A stretch of 64,000 bases of DNA, taken from Ceriagrion tenellum (lineage: Eukaryota; Arthropoda; Insecta; Odonata; Coenagrionidae). The notes under the pieces are model-generated. The model saw only the letters and a program-made list of their open reading frames with translations. It was not told the DNA's origin and did no database searches. The position numbers and the translations under genes are program-made. Numbering within the stretch: position 1 is the stretch's first letter; every line of letters starts with the position of its first letter. The stretch covers positions 17,230,965 to 17,294,964 of the forward strand of contig OY720642.1 in NCBI GenBank assembly GCA_963169105.1, written 5' to 3'. This document shows positions 43,576-53,890 of this stretch, piece after piece.

Positions 43576-44088
43576 CTAACTCTGCTTCAATAATTTCCTC
43601 CATACTGACCTATTCTGGGAAACCTTTCTTGCCTCATTTATCCTCATACACTGCTTCATACACGCTCTCCTGTTTTTAAGACTCCTAATATTCCTCCTCC
43701 TAAGAATTTCCCCAACCACATTCAACCACAACTTTCTCGGCCTACCTCTCTCTCTCTCTCTCTCTCTCATCATTCATTTCACTCTTATATAAATGTTTCG
43801 TTATTCGACTCTCACCCATTCTCTCAACATGGCCAAAACAACGAAGCACAATCCTTTCGTATATGTCCATTACTGGAGCATCTAACCCAGATTCATTTAT
43901 TACCCACTCATTCCTAACCCTATCCATCCTACTTTTGCCGCAAACACTCCTCAGATAACTCATACCCACGGCGTTTAGTCTACTCTTATATCTATCATAA
44001 CATACTCATGTTTCACTACCATACAACAAAGTGGTGAGAAGTACAGTTTTGTACACGGCGATTTTCGCTTCCTTAGACAGTCACTCAT
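43576..44088 (-). pseudogene. LINE RT C-terminal tail of a further family
   Basis: On the minus strand: KEAKIAVYKTVLLTTLLYGS, one stop, CYDRYKSRLNAVGMSYLRSV, DRVRNEWVINESGLDAP, LRCFGHVERMGESRITKHLY, then a CT microsatellite-encoded RERERERER run, GRPRKLWLNVV, and NRRACMKQCMRINEARKV, ending at a stop near 43576. HVERM and GRPRK are standard in this tail domain. Confidence 0.78.
43747..43769. repeat. (CT)n microsatellite inside LINE coding tail
   Basis: About eleven CT units, encoding alternating Arg and Glu on the minus strand. Confidence 0.9.
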
Positions 44089-44254
44089 TCTAAAACAATG
44101 AATAAACTTGATTTTCCACAATTTTTCCACAATTTTCCACAATTTTTCAACACTTTTCGACAATTTTTCCACAATTTCCACAATTTTGTGGGAAATTCCA
44201 AAAAAATGTGAAATGTGAAAAGAATCAAGTATATTCATTGTTTTAACATGAATC
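44089..44254. repeat. Foldback insertion with (TTTTTCCACAA)n core
   Basis: Inverted ends TAAAACAATGAATA and TATTCATTGTTTTA, extended by AACTTGATT/AATCAAGTA, enclose about six TTTTTCCACAA-type units (44111-44190). It interrupts the minus-strand LINE, which appears to resume at 44255-44330. Confidence 0.72.
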
Positions 44255-44330
44255 GTTTCCACCATGTAACGGCCGACAACTCCAACTAGGCACTCATTCC
44301 TCGATGTGCTCCACATGTCATAAATAACTC

Positions 44331-44829
44331 TATTTAAATTTCTTGCTCCATTAAATTTGTTTCTTGTTCATGAAAAACAATTGGCTGTTCAGGCAGTGTC
44401 CTCAGCTTATTGATAGGATATTGGTGTATAATGAGGGTATTAAGAATATATGGTACTATAACCCTTATTGAACGTTTTATTTACTGCCCAAAAAAGCTGG
44501 CAAAGGGGTGCATGCCAAAGGAACATTTCAGTGATCGAGCTGCATTTAATAATAATAATAATAATAAATATTTATTCCACTCTAAAAAGAAATACAAAAA
44601 TAATAAATTAAACAGAAGAGTGAAATTAGGCACCCATGGCGGAAAGTTCCTGTGATGGGGTTGCCATTCCTTGGATATGGCGTTTTTCGGCAGTTATATG
44701 AAAATATAACAAAATAAAATATACTAAGGGCTATTGAACTAAACATACAAGTAGTGTCCTTACACAATATGAAAATATCATCTTATCACACAGATGTTAA
44801 AATTTATCTCTAGAAGTATATATCTCAGT
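44331..44829. other. Unassigned interval with AAT microsatellite
   Basis: AATAATAATAATAATAATAA at about 44549-44568; otherwise no signature. Confidence 0.45.
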
Positions 44830-44840
44830 TAGTTACAATA

Positions 44841-45819
44841 GGAGTGGTGGACAAAAGGGAGAGACAAAGATCCCCACAATGGAGCTCAGGTGTGGTTCAC
44901 CGATGGCTCCAAGAAGGAAGGCAGAGCAGGGGCTGGGATCTACTGCCAGCGCCCAGTTAAGAGGATCACCATCTCACTTGGAGAACATATTACAGTCTTT
45001 CAAGCGGAGGTGTTTGCTTTACTAATGTGCGCACACATTATCAAGGAATCAGGTCTCAAGGGTAGACCAATTCACATATGCACCGATATCCAAGCGGCTC
45101 TAAAGGCCCTAGCATCACAAATGTGCAACTCTAAACTCCTTCATGAATGCCGCGAAGTGCTCAACTCGCTACACAGTGTTGGCAAAGTCGAACTCTTCTG
45201 GGTCCCCGGACATGAGGGTATCACCGGAAATGAAATTGCGGATCAACTCGCAAAAGAAGGCTCAAACCACACACCGATGGGACCAGAGCCTCACATTCCA
45301 ATCGCACCTTCAGCAGGAATCATGGAGATCAAGAAGTGGGGCCTCGCCTGCCACTCTGAGATCTGGCACAACATACGAGGGCTCAGACAAGCCAAGCTTT
45401 TCATTGAAGGACCCAAACCGGGACTAGCAAGAAGACTTCTACTGCTGAACAGAGGTCAATTACGCACGATAGTGGGTCTCCTAACTGGACACTATCAGGT
45501 CATGAGGCACCTTCATCTCTTGAAGCTAGCAGACTCTGCCAGATGCAGATGGTGCGAAGAAGAGGACGAAACAATATCACACGTTCTCTGTAACTGTCCC
45601 GCCTTGATGAGGACTAGAATAAGACATCTAGGATCCCCGTTTCCCGATCCGGCTGAAATCAGGGTTACTCCCATAGAGGATATGCTGGCCTTCAGTAAGG
45701 CCATTGGACTCCACGGGTAACCAAGACATGGTGGTTAGCACAAAGGACCAATAGGTCTAGGTGCCCCAGGTCCTCCTCGGAGGAACTCCACCAATAAGTT
45801 AATCTAATCTAATCTAATC
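44841..45819 (+). mobile_element. 5'-truncated RNase H-bearing LINE insertion
   Basis: 979 bp flanked by the 11-bp duplication TAGTTACAATA (44830-44840 and 45820-45830). The tail is a four-unit AATCT repeat (45801-45820). Truncated just upstream of RNase H. Insertion appears recent, since the frame and duplication are intact. Confidence 0.93.
44842..45720 (+). CDS. LINE ORF2 C-terminus: RNase H plus CCHC knuckle, intact partial frame
   Basis: The frame is open from the first bases of the insertion (EWWTKGRDKDPHNGAQ) to the stop at 45718-45720. RNase H catalytic residues: D in VWFTDGSKKEG, E in FQAEVFALL, D in HICTDIQAALKAL, then WVPGHEGITGNEIADQLA with its His and final Asp. The C-terminal knuckle is CRWCEEEDETISHVLCNCP, then MLAFSKAIGLHG and stop. 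RNase H after RT occurs in I, R1, LOA and some jockey-group LINEs; here the RT itself is missing, so the exact clade is open. No native start codon, so expression is unlikely. A diverged copy of the tail is at 20.9-21.2 kb. Confidence 0.9.
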   Translation, partial: EWWTKGRDKDPHNGAQVWFTDGSKKEGRAGAGIYCQRPVKRITISLGEHITVFQAEVFALLMCAHIIKESGLKGRPIHICTDIQAALKALASQMCNSKLLHECREVLNSLHSVGKVELFWVPGHEGITGNEIADQLAKEGSNHTPMGPEPHIPIAPSAGIMEIKKWGLACHSEIWHNIRGLRQAKLFIEGPKPGLARRLLLLNRGQLRTIVGLLTGHYQVMRHLHLLKLADSARCRWCEEEDETISHVLCNCPALMRTRIRHLGSPFPDPAEIRVTPIEDMLAFSKAIGLHG

Positions 45820-46081
45820 TAGTTACAATAAATAGACTTACAATAAATACAAATATTATGAAGAATTATAATTACAGTTAATGCAGCTCGATCGTTGAAA
45901 TTATATCAAAACGCAGTCGACGCAACGATGTCCAATAATTCCAAACCATGAGCATCTCACTAGATAATTATAAAATTGCGGCCATGCATCAAATTTTGCG
46001 CCATCGGATCAAAATAAGAATACTCTAGGTTGATCCCTTCTTTCGGGTTTTCCGCCGCGTTGGTTCATGTTGGGGACGATA

Positions 46082-46111
46082 TTTCGCCGGCTGTCCTGCT
46101 GGCTTCCTCAG
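46082..46111 (-). ncRNA. Hammerhead-like core in the inverted left arm
   Basis: Minus-strand CTGAGGA (46111-46105), the same stem and GAAA (46085-46082) as in the right arm. Its loop differs by one base from the right arm. Confidence 0.45.
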
Positions 46112-46142
46112 GTCCATGTAACAATTCGGTTCTGGAGGCGCC

Positions 46143-46482
46143 GTACATTGGACAGACCTGCAGAGCGCTCAAGTGTCGCATGCAGGAACATCTGAGAGCC
46201 ACCAAAAATAGACAGTTCCACCTTTCTGCCATTGCGGAACATGCTTGGGAGGGACCGCAGCATAACATATTATTCCCGGAAGCGACGATCATTCACAAAG
46301 AAAAAAGATATTTCCCCCGCCTCATCAGAGAAGCGGTGGAAATCGCTAAAAACCGTGAAAACTTTAATAGAGACGACGGTTACCCTCTCTCCGCTTCTTG
46401 GAAAGCACTTTTCCAAGAAGAAACGATTCCGACCAATCAGAGAAGAGGACCACAAAAAAGGCGCGAAAACGACCCTATATAA
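46143..46482 (+). pseudogene. PLE GIY-YIG endonuclease, 5'-truncated but open
   Basis: Starts at YIGQTCRALKCRMQEH, the second half of the GIY-YIG signature, and continues AIAEHAWEGPQHNILF, KEKRYFPRLIREAVEIAKN (conserved catalytic Glu in IREAVE), NFNRDDGYPLSASWKALF, to a stop at 46480-46482. The RT and the first GIY are absent, replaced by the inverted terminal repeat. No stop or frameshift in the nuclease part. Confidence 0.85.
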
Positions 46483-46560
46483 TACGGCGCCTCCAGAACC
46501 GAATTGTTACATGGACCTGAGGAAGCCAGCAGGAGAGCCGGCGAAATATCGTCCCCAACA
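46475..46560 (+). ncRNA. PLE terminal module with hammerhead-like core (copy 3)
   Basis: CTATATAATA (46475-46484), then CTGAGGA at 46517-46523, stem GCCAGC/GCCGGC with one mismatch, and GAAA at 46543-46546. The inverted arm carries the same core on the minus strand (46111-46082). TATA-to-core spacing is 41 nt. Confidence 0.5.
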
Positions 46561-46643
46561 TGAACCAACGCGGCGGAAAACCCGAAAGAAGGAATCAACC
46601 TCCATCAAAGCCCCGCGGAAGCCTTCAACAGAAGAATACTCTA

Positions 46644-47194
46644 TTTCATGAAAAGTATTACAATCCAAGGCTATGGGAATTAATTCGTTGTGCGTCTTGA
46701 AAGTGGCTTTACGGATATGTCAAAGATTCTTTTTGTCGCCAGCTTATCACATGCCTATAAAGGTGTTCGATTTGCTCTAAGAGGTAGCCTACACAGGATA
46801 AAATATTTATTATATCATTGAAAACAGATTAAAATTATACAATCGCATTTATCCCATTATATTTATGTTATACTGAATCATTTAATGATATATAATATGA
46901 GAATATACAAACATTTACGAGGACTTTTATTCCAAGTGAACTACAAAAATGCACCACCGGTCACCAATGCCGCATCATGTAGGCCATGATGGCAGGTGAC
47001 TCAGTAACATTTTACGGAACTGAAATATTGCACAAAGGAGCCCATTTCATTTTACAGGCATTTAACTACCCCGCATGAGACGTTCAGTGCAATATGACGT
47101 GACTGTAGCGCACGTAACTTTCCACGCCTTCTCGCTCGGATGATGACCCTGTATTTTCATGACATACTTTACTGAGTACATTCTTAAAGATTAT
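46644..47194. other. Unassigned AT-rich interval
   Basis: No coding or repeat signature recognised. Confidence 0.4.
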
Positions 47195-48045
47195 TTACAT
47201 CTACATACTACCCCGCGAGCCGCCGCATGGGCGTAGGGCAGGGGTTGGTAGGTCACTAGCCGTGTAAAAATGTAGAATTTTCGGAAGTGAAAAGGTGACA
47301 TGTCCTATGGGAGTGTATTTGGAGGAGTTCAGTTCTTATTGTGGTCACTTATTGTGCGCGGGAAGAACGAGTTTTTGTACCTATCTGTTCGGCAGAGTAT
47401 CTCTCTTATTTTATCGCATCTGTCAGACCTAGAAATATAGTGAGGCGTCATGATACTATTCTCTGTATCGCTCAGAAATATACTAGTTCTGAATTTATCA
47501 AGCAGTCTAAGCCTAGCGTGCAGCCTCCGAGTCTCTAGGGGCTCCCACCTTAATCCCTCTAACAGTTATGTAGCACTGTATATTCCTTCTTGGTAGTTCT
47601 TAACGAAGCGTACTGCTTTTCTGTGTACTTCGTTAATTTTTTTGGTTAAATCTTTATTACCAGGGTCCCAAATACTCGCGGCATATTCGAGGTGTGGCAT
47701 AACCGGAGCGAAGTATCATCTCTCTTTTACTTTTTCATTCGAGGACCTTCATATTATATGCTTAACAAAACCTAGTTTCTTTAATGCTGGACCGCATATG
47801 TTTAGTACCTGTGTTCCCCTCGATATATCTGAAGTTAAGGTATTTCCAACATATTTTATTGTATATGAAGATTTTATGTTTACTCCACCCACGGTGTAGG
47901 TATGGCTTTTGTGTGAAGACTTTCGCAGGACGTGAACTGTGGTGCATTTACTGGTATTTAATTCAAGCTCCCACTTCTGTCACCACGAGTAAACATTTCA
48001 GACGAACGAATGAAGTCAATTTCTTTGACAATAAATAGACCATAC
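47195..48045 (-). mobile_element. CR1/jockey-like LINE, 3' part (subfamily A), longest copy of the cluster
   Basis: Minus-strand order: MHHSSRPAKVFTQKPY region near 47947, GNTGTKHMRSSIKET, PRICREYLGPW-type segment (usual LEYAASIWDP) near 47690, RWEPLETRRLHARLRLLDKF-type segment near 47530 and NSFFP-type end near 47360. Then the untranslated GGCTAGTGACC and ATGTAGATG tail at 47195-47215. Several frameshifts. Confidence 0.8.
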
Positions 48046-48439
48046 AATGGTTTAGATATTCCTGCTTGAATGGATATGAATTGTTATAAAATCATCCGTA
48101 CACTACTTAATTTTATCGTGGAAAACTCCGTTTAAAATTTTCCTTATGCCATTTGAAAAACGAAGAAATTGTATTAAGGTGATTGGAACGCTTATTGTGA
48201 GTAATTGAGTGCAAATTTTAAAAATATTTTAAGTAATTCGAATAAAATCTTGGAATACACTTCACCTGAGTACATCTGTTAACCCTGTGGAAATAACCAT
48301 ACTATTAGTAATCTAAATGATGCAAGAACTATACATGTAAAGTATCTTCTTAGTTAAAGTATATCAATATAGCATAGCAATCATAATGAAAGCATAAATA
48401 AATCTTATCTTATTTATTACTTGGGCGTTCGGCGCTAAA
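48041..48439. other. Unassigned AT-rich interval
   Basis: No signature recognised. Confidence 0.4.
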
Positions 48440-48830
48440 TTCGAAATTTAAGCGAGAACCATATAGGAGGCTGCACGCTAGGCTTAGGCTGCTTGAGATA
48501 TTCAGAACTAGTGGGTTTCAGAGCGACATAGAGAATATTATCATGACGCCTCACTACATTTCTAGGTCTGACAGATGCGATAAAATAAGAGAGATACACT
48601 GCCGAATAGATAGGCACAAGAACTCGTTCTTTCCGCGCACAATAAGCGACCACAATAAAAACTGTATTTGAAGATTTTATGTTTACTCCACCCACGGTCA
48701 AGGTATGTTCCTTTTGTGCGATGACTTTCGCAGGATGTGAACTGTGGTGCATTAAATTGTATTTAGTTCTAAACCCCACTCTCCGAACCACGAATTAAGA
48801 AACGATAATCCGTCTATTTTCACATATTAT
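48440..48830. mobile_element. CR1/jockey-like LINE fragments joined in opposite orientation
   Basis: 48455-48665 is plus-strand coding end (AGGCTGCACGCTAGGCTTAG to AATAAGCGACCACAATAAAA). Directly after it, 48665-48790 is the minus strand of the upstream part (MHHSSHPAKVIAQKEH, GGVNIKSS). The junction falls near 48665. Confidence 0.75.
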
Positions 48831-48844
48831 GGTAGTAATTTTAC

Positions 48845-49160
48845 CCTTTAGTGTTAAACTCCATTGGAGTGCGGTGGAATGCGCCGAGGACTGGGAGGGT
48901 GAGGGTGGAGGGCGGTTGGGAGGGGGGAGGCCGTGAGGGGAGGAAGGGAGGCGCGGAAGGGGTTAACCGAGGGCTGGATCGATGCGCCTCACGGGGGCCC
49001 CACCACCGAGTGCCAAATGTGCCAAGCCCTTGGCACATGACCGGCCTCGGGTCGTGACGTCGCGACGAACGCAGCGATCCGGATCGCGGAACAGAGGGAC
49101 AAAAAAAACATATTTTTGTCCAGTGTATAAATTAAGATAAATTGTCAGCAAAATCAAGGT
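48845..49160. other. Purine-rich, GC-rich interval
   Basis: G/A-rich run at 48890-48965, then a hairpin-like TGCCAAGCCCTTGGCA near 49020. No gene seen. Confidence 0.35.
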
Positions 49161-49179
49161 TTAAGGATTGGATATTTGG

Positions 49180-49458
49180 GGAGGTGACGGACAGTTAAGG
49201 TCATTTGCGCCATAATAGCAGGTAAGGGAGGAAGGGTGTAGAGAAACCCGGTCTCGGAATTAGCCTGCTCTTAACGAAAGGCGACGGTTTAACGTCCAAT
49301 CCGGCAGACGGAGTACTGTACTTGAAGTGCCCTCCACAAGGCACTCAAGTAGGGATCGGTTTTCTTCTGAAAAACATCCTCCTTTGCAGGGATATGAACC
49401 CTGGACGTCCGTATGGTTAGTCAGTACTCTAGCCACCACACCAACCCGATCCCCCATT
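49180..49458 (-). mobile_element. tRNA-derived SINE, copy 2, minus strand
   Basis: Minus strand starts GGGGGATCGGGTTGGTGTGG. A-box region GTGTGGTGGCTAGAGTAC, B box AGGGTTCATATCCC (49402-49389), then CTTGTGGAGGGCACTTCAAG. The body continues beyond the point where copy 1 is cut, so the SINE body is at least ~270 bp. Confidence 0.8.
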
Positions 49459-49459
49459 A

Positions 49460-50009
49460 ATGTTTAATAACCAAATTAAAGACACTATTATAAGTTGAAA
49501 TAAAGACTGACAATCGGTAATCGCATCAGGCTGGACGTATGACTAAAATGTGCTTCAATTCAAAATGTATGCTGAAACTCGGTAAAATACAAAGTAACCC
49601 TCTTATTTGCACAGTATGAGTGAATACCTACTTGTAGATGCTTGCATTCACTTTTTCAAATCTATTCACTTATTCTTCACTAACTGCTAACAACCCTTAC
49701 TCCATCAATAGTTTTTCCTTATTCGTCCATCTTCAACTACAATTTACAAGAGTAACTTTTTCACTTTGCAACTGCAATCAAGTGCCCGGACCTGGTGATT
49801 TATGATACAATTTTTGCTGTAATACATACTTCTCCTCAAGGCTCAAGTATCCTACTATATTCGCGGATCTCTACATTCCAGCGACTAATTCGATAGTACC
49901 ATAGTGCCTATATGGAGTATGGTAAGTTTACATTAATATTTTAAATCTACTTCCGGGCATAATTACATTATTACAATATATATCGTCTCCCTTCTGCGTC
50001 TGTCATCCG
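49460..50009. other. Unassigned AT-rich interval
   Basis: No signature recognised. Confidence 0.4.
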
Positions 50010-50830
50010 ACCTTAACAGCGTCCATTCGTGGTGCCAGGAGTGGGGGTTAGAATGAAATGTCAGTAAATGCACCACTGTTCACTTCCTGCGAAAGTCATC
50101 TCACAAATGCCATACTTATAGTGTTGGTAAAGTAAACATAAAATCTTTAGACACAATAAAATATCTTGGAATTACCATAACTTCTTATATATCGCGGGGA
50201 ACACAAATACAAAACATATGCGGCACAGCATTAAAGAAACTAGGTTTTTTTTAAGCGTATAATAGGAAGGTCCGGGGGTGAAAAAGTGAAAGAGATATGC
50301 TACTTCGCTCTGGTTAGGCCACACCTCGAATATGCCACGAGCATTTGGTACCCTGGTCATAAAGATTTAGCCAAAAAAATACAAAGAAAAGCAGTACGCT
50401 TCGTAAAAAACTTTTAGGTGCGAACACATCGTGTCTCCCAACTTTTAGAGGAATTAAGGCGGGAGCCCCTACAGACTCGGAGGCTACACGCTAGGCTTCG
50501 GTTGCTAGAGAAATTCAGAATTGATGTTTTTCATAGCGACTCAGAGAGTATTATCATGACGCCTCACTGCATTTCCAGGTCTGACAGAAGTGATAAAATG
50601 AGAGAGATACATTGCTGAGCAGTCAGGTACAAAAACTCGTTCTTTCCGCGCACAATCAGCAGCCATAATAAAAATTGAGCTCCACTAAATACACTCCCAT
50701 AGGACATGCCACCTTTTCATAACCATTTTACCTCCCAAAACCCTACATCTTTACACAGCTGGTGACCTTACACCCTCTGCCGAACCCTCATGCGGCGGCT
50801 TGCAGGATATTATACACATATTCTAATTAA
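50010..50830 (+). mobile_element. CR1/jockey-like LINE, RT C-terminus and 3' end (subfamily A)
   Basis: Across frames: WCQEWGLE, KCTTVHFLRKSSHKCHT, KSLDTIKYLGITITS, ISRGTQIQNICGTALKKLGF, then FVKN, LLEELRREPLQTRRLHARLR and IIMTPHCISRSDRSDKMREI. The untranslated end is AGCTGGTGACC with GCGGCTTGCAGG. Frameshifted. Confidence 0.8.
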
Positions 50831-50954
50831 ATATTGCCATTGTTACTTTCTTGTACTCTGTAATTTTAATTATCCATTTATTTGTACTTAATGTCCCTGA
50901 TGGTGTGTGCTTAACACTTAACACAAAGAATAATTATCATACCGCTGTGCATCA

Positions 50955-51360
50955 TTTCAGGGGAAAGTGAACACATAGTGTTTCACAACTTTTAGAGTGA
51001 CTAAGGTGGGACCCCTAGAGACTCGGAGGCTACACGCTAGGGTTAGGTCGCTTTAGAAATTCAAAACTAATGTGTTTCAGAGCAACACAGAGAATATTAT
51101 CTTGACGCCTCACCACAACTCAAGGTCGGACAGAAACGATAAAATAAGAGAGATACATTGCCGAACGGATAGATACAAAAGCTCGTTCTTTCCGAGAGCA
51201 ATAAGCGACCACAATAAAAACTGAGCTCCACTAAATGCACTCCCATAATATACGACACCATTCACCTCCCAAAACCTTACATTTTTACACGGCTGATGTC
51301 CTAACACCTTCTACCACACGCGCATTCGGCAGCTCGCATGGTAGTATGTAGATGTAGGTT
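50955..51360 (+). mobile_element. CR1/jockey-like LINE 3' end (subfamily A)
   Basis: Begins GTGTTTCACAACTTTTAGAG, then TCGGAGGCTACACGCTAGG, ends GTAGTATGTAGATGTAGG. The third copy within 4 kb in this orientation. Confidence 0.8.
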
Positions 51361-51961
51361 ACATGTTTAAATATAAGTACAGGCTTAGCACAGCCGAAGT
51401 TCGATATTATGAATACAACAGAATCGCATTATTCCTGTTTGGTGCCTGTAGATGAATTTGTGAGTTTAATAAGTCTTGCGCGTTTTGCATTAAAATTTGA
51501 GGAAAAGTAAGGTTCTGTTGTTTTCATAATTTCATTTACAGCAGCAAACGACTCATCGTCTACAGAGTAAAAACACAGCAAAGTAATATGGTTAAATTTC
51601 CTGAGCAACTTCGTACATTTTGTCAGAAACGTATGAAGCATAAGTTGTTTAAAGTATCGCAATGGAAAAAGTCTAAGTACATGCAAGCCTCCCAAGGATG
51701 AAGGCATTACGACTGAAAGTAGTTGGGTTTTGGTGTGTGAACGAAGCCCAGTGTCTGGAAAGAGGCCAAAGGACAAAGGAAACTACTCTTTGGATGGAGT
51801 GCGTAGAATTAAAGTATCATTCAAAGCAAATCTTGCTGTAAAGGTGCAAAAATTTCGAGCCGGTAGACGACAAGAAGCGAAAGGGACAAATGATGGAGTT
51901 ATTTATTTATTTAGGATCGTCCACAACAGAATTCTTGCAAACTTAAACTTATAACGACACG
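51361..51961. other. Unassigned interval with a 115-codon minus-strand frame
   Basis: The minus frame 51776-51429 encodes no recognised domain. 51873-51961 resembles 55711-55805 (both contain TTATTTATTTAGG and ATTCTTGC), a short dispersed repeat of unknown class. Confidence 0.35.
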
Positions 51962-52316
51962 TCATGACTCGGAGGCTGCACGCTAGGCTTAGACTGCTTG
52001 ATAAATTCAGAACTAGTATATTTCTGAGCGATACAGAGAATAGTATCATGACGCCTCACTATATTTCTAGGTCTGACAGATGCGATAAAATAAGAGAGAT
52101 ACTCTGCCGATCAGATAGGTACAAGAACTCGTTCTTTCCGCGAACAATAAGCGACTACAATAAAAATTGAGCTCCACTAAATACACTCCTATAATACATG
52201 TCACCATTTCATCTCCAAAAAACGTACACCTTTACACGGCTGGTGACCTACTATCCCCTGCCACACGCCCATGCGGCGGCTCGTGGGGTTGTATGTAGAT
52301 GTAGTTGTAGATGAGG
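51962..52316 (+). mobile_element. CR1/jockey-like LINE 3' end (subfamily A)
   Basis: MTRRLHARLRLLDKFRTSIF and MTPHYISRSDRCDKIREILC with NSFFPRTISDYNKN are open in one frame (51964-52170). The tail TATGTAGATGTAGTTGTAG ends at 52313. Confidence 0.82.
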
Positions 52317-52429
52317 GAAGCGAAAACGGGTCAATGTTGTCTGTTAGAGAACTTAGGAGAGACGAAAGAGAAGGGAGGATTTGTTAAATGGATAATCTGG
52401 GATTGGGCGTATGTGGAGCGCAGAATGCG

Positions 52430-52600
52430 TACTACATCTACGCCATACCCTGCAAGCCACCCAAAGAGTGTGTGGCAGGGGGTGCTTCCACACCAGGCAT
52501 GGATGAATCATACGGCAGAACAACGAAACTACATTGAAATTAGAGCACATTACATGCAACGCGCCCATTAAAATCTACTAAACAAGAAATATTCTATCAT
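52430..52600 (-). mobile_element. CR1/jockey-like LINE 3' untranslated end (subfamily B), minus
   Basis: CTACATCTACGCCATACCC, GCAAGCCACC and GTGTGTGGCAGGGGGTG match the end at 61.65 kb in the same orientation, which has a longer CTACAT tail. Confidence 0.65.
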
Positions 52601-53129
52601 CAATCGTTCCAACATGCAAGGGATACATAAAATACTACAGATTCAAAATACCATGCATGAATAAGAACATCAATTTTTATATCATGCATAAATAAGAACG
52701 TAGAAAATATAAAGAAAAATATCTGCCTTCTAGCTAATGTCACTACGTCTACGTCCACGTACTACTACTAGTGGGTCTACATGGGACTCTAAATCTGTGT
52801 CTAGAGATAAGTTCAGGACAAACAGTAGTCGATTTGAGAGTGCTGTCTTAGGTCAGTTTCGAGCATTTGTTTTGGAAGATTGGGAGTGGAGAGTATAGGC
52901 AGTATGGTACCAGCTAGCATTTTGTGAAAAATGAGAGACTCATCATTTTACTGAAGAAAAAAATGGCCCTTTTAAGAGTGAAAATGTTAGAAGGAGCAGA
53001 GATGGACGAAATGAGAGAGCAATATGTGATGAGTGGAGAGACAGTTGTTGAAAAATATGAGCGTGATGCCAGGGAACCTGCAATTTCTGTAAAACGGTAG
53101 AAGATGCCAAGGAGAGACATACTTACTTA
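52601..53129. other. Unassigned interval
   Basis: A short plus-strand frame near 52962-53098 (MALLRVKMLEGAEMDEMREQ) has no recognised family and could be a LINE relic. Confidence 0.3.
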
Positions 53130-53425
53130 CTCCTCGGCGCTACAGCCCTTGTAGGACCTTGGCCTCTCCGACGATGTTAGCCCAGACATCACGATTCCCG
53201 GCATGCGTTCTCCATCTTCTAATTCCCATCTTTCTCAGATTATTCTCTATATCATCCAACCATCTTTTTCGGGGTCTCCCTCTCAATCTTCTACCACCAG
53301 GATGACCACGAAATATATTTTTCACCATCTTATCCTCAGGCATTCTCTCCACATGTCCTAACCACCTTAATCTGTTGCTCTTAATTTCTGTCACTATGCT
53401 AGGATGTTTGTGGAGTTCCTCGAGT
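53130..53425 (-). pseudogene. LINE RT C-terminal tail, minus strand, one frame open
   Basis: SNRLRWLGHVERMPEDKMVK, GGRRLRGRPRKRWLDDIENN, LRKMGIRRWRTHAGNRDVWA and EAKVLQGL with stop at 53140. LGHVERM and RPRKRWLDD are standard for this LINE tail; a family distinct from the 43.6 kb tail. Confidence 0.82.
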
Positions 53426-53559
53426 TCTCTGTTTCTCCGTATTATCCACTGTCCACCTTCCTTTGTAGCACCAAAAAATCATCCTTAGTACTTTTCTTCA
53501 AGGAGAGACATAGCTTTACTTTAACAACCAGGATATTATCTCAGCAGTTGAGTTTTAAT

Positions 53560-53800
53560 CAAAAATTAAAATTTTGGACATTAGAGACACCCTGAGACAC
53601 GATGGGTTTGTGAAGAACATGATCGAAGGTAAAATAGAGAGAAAAGTTCCCAGAGGAAGACCCAGGAATAAGTTAATGGACCAACTAAATATGAAAGTAC
53701 TTAGGAAGAGATACCAGGAGGTAAGGGAACTAGCATTAGATAGGGAAGAGCGGAGGGCTGCAGTCAACCAATCTTAGGATTGAACGACCAATGATGATTA
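53560..53800 (+). mobile_element. RTE-like LINE 3' tail
   Basis: The frame 53574-53777 reads DTLRHDGFVKNMIEGKIERK, VPRGRPRNKLMDQLNMKVL, YQEVRELALDREERRAAVNQ and stop, followed by AATGATGATTA. Same family as 21.6 and 37.1 kb. Confidence 0.82.
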
Positions 53801-53819
53801 AATTTTCATCTTAGCAATT

Positions 53820-53890
53820 TAAATTTCATCAGAACCTAGCCATCACTGAGGAAGAGGGGTACGTACGAAACGAGCTTTTCAAGGCAGGTA
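53820..53890 (+). ncRNA. Hammerhead-like core, orphan
   Basis: CTGAGGA (53846-53852), a GTACGTAC-containing stem, and GAAA (53867-53870) preceded by ATCAGAACCTAGCC. Resembles PLE terminal motifs, but no PLE coding sequence adjoins. Confidence 0.3.

Larger units (their letters stand above)
46016..46643 (+). mobile_element. Compact Penelope-like insertion with inverted ends and 12-bp target duplication
   Basis: AAGAATACTCTA flanks at 46016-46027 and 46632-46643. The element (46028-46631, 604 bp) has 118-bp inverted terminal repeats (46028-46145 and 46483-46600) with no length difference and only a few mismatches, enclosing a GIY-YIG segment, plus 31 bp after the right arm. Confidence 0.92.

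Noticed and set aside
51429..51776. 115-codon minus frame
   Set aside because: No recognised domain, no neighbouring signal; kept only as an unassigned interval.
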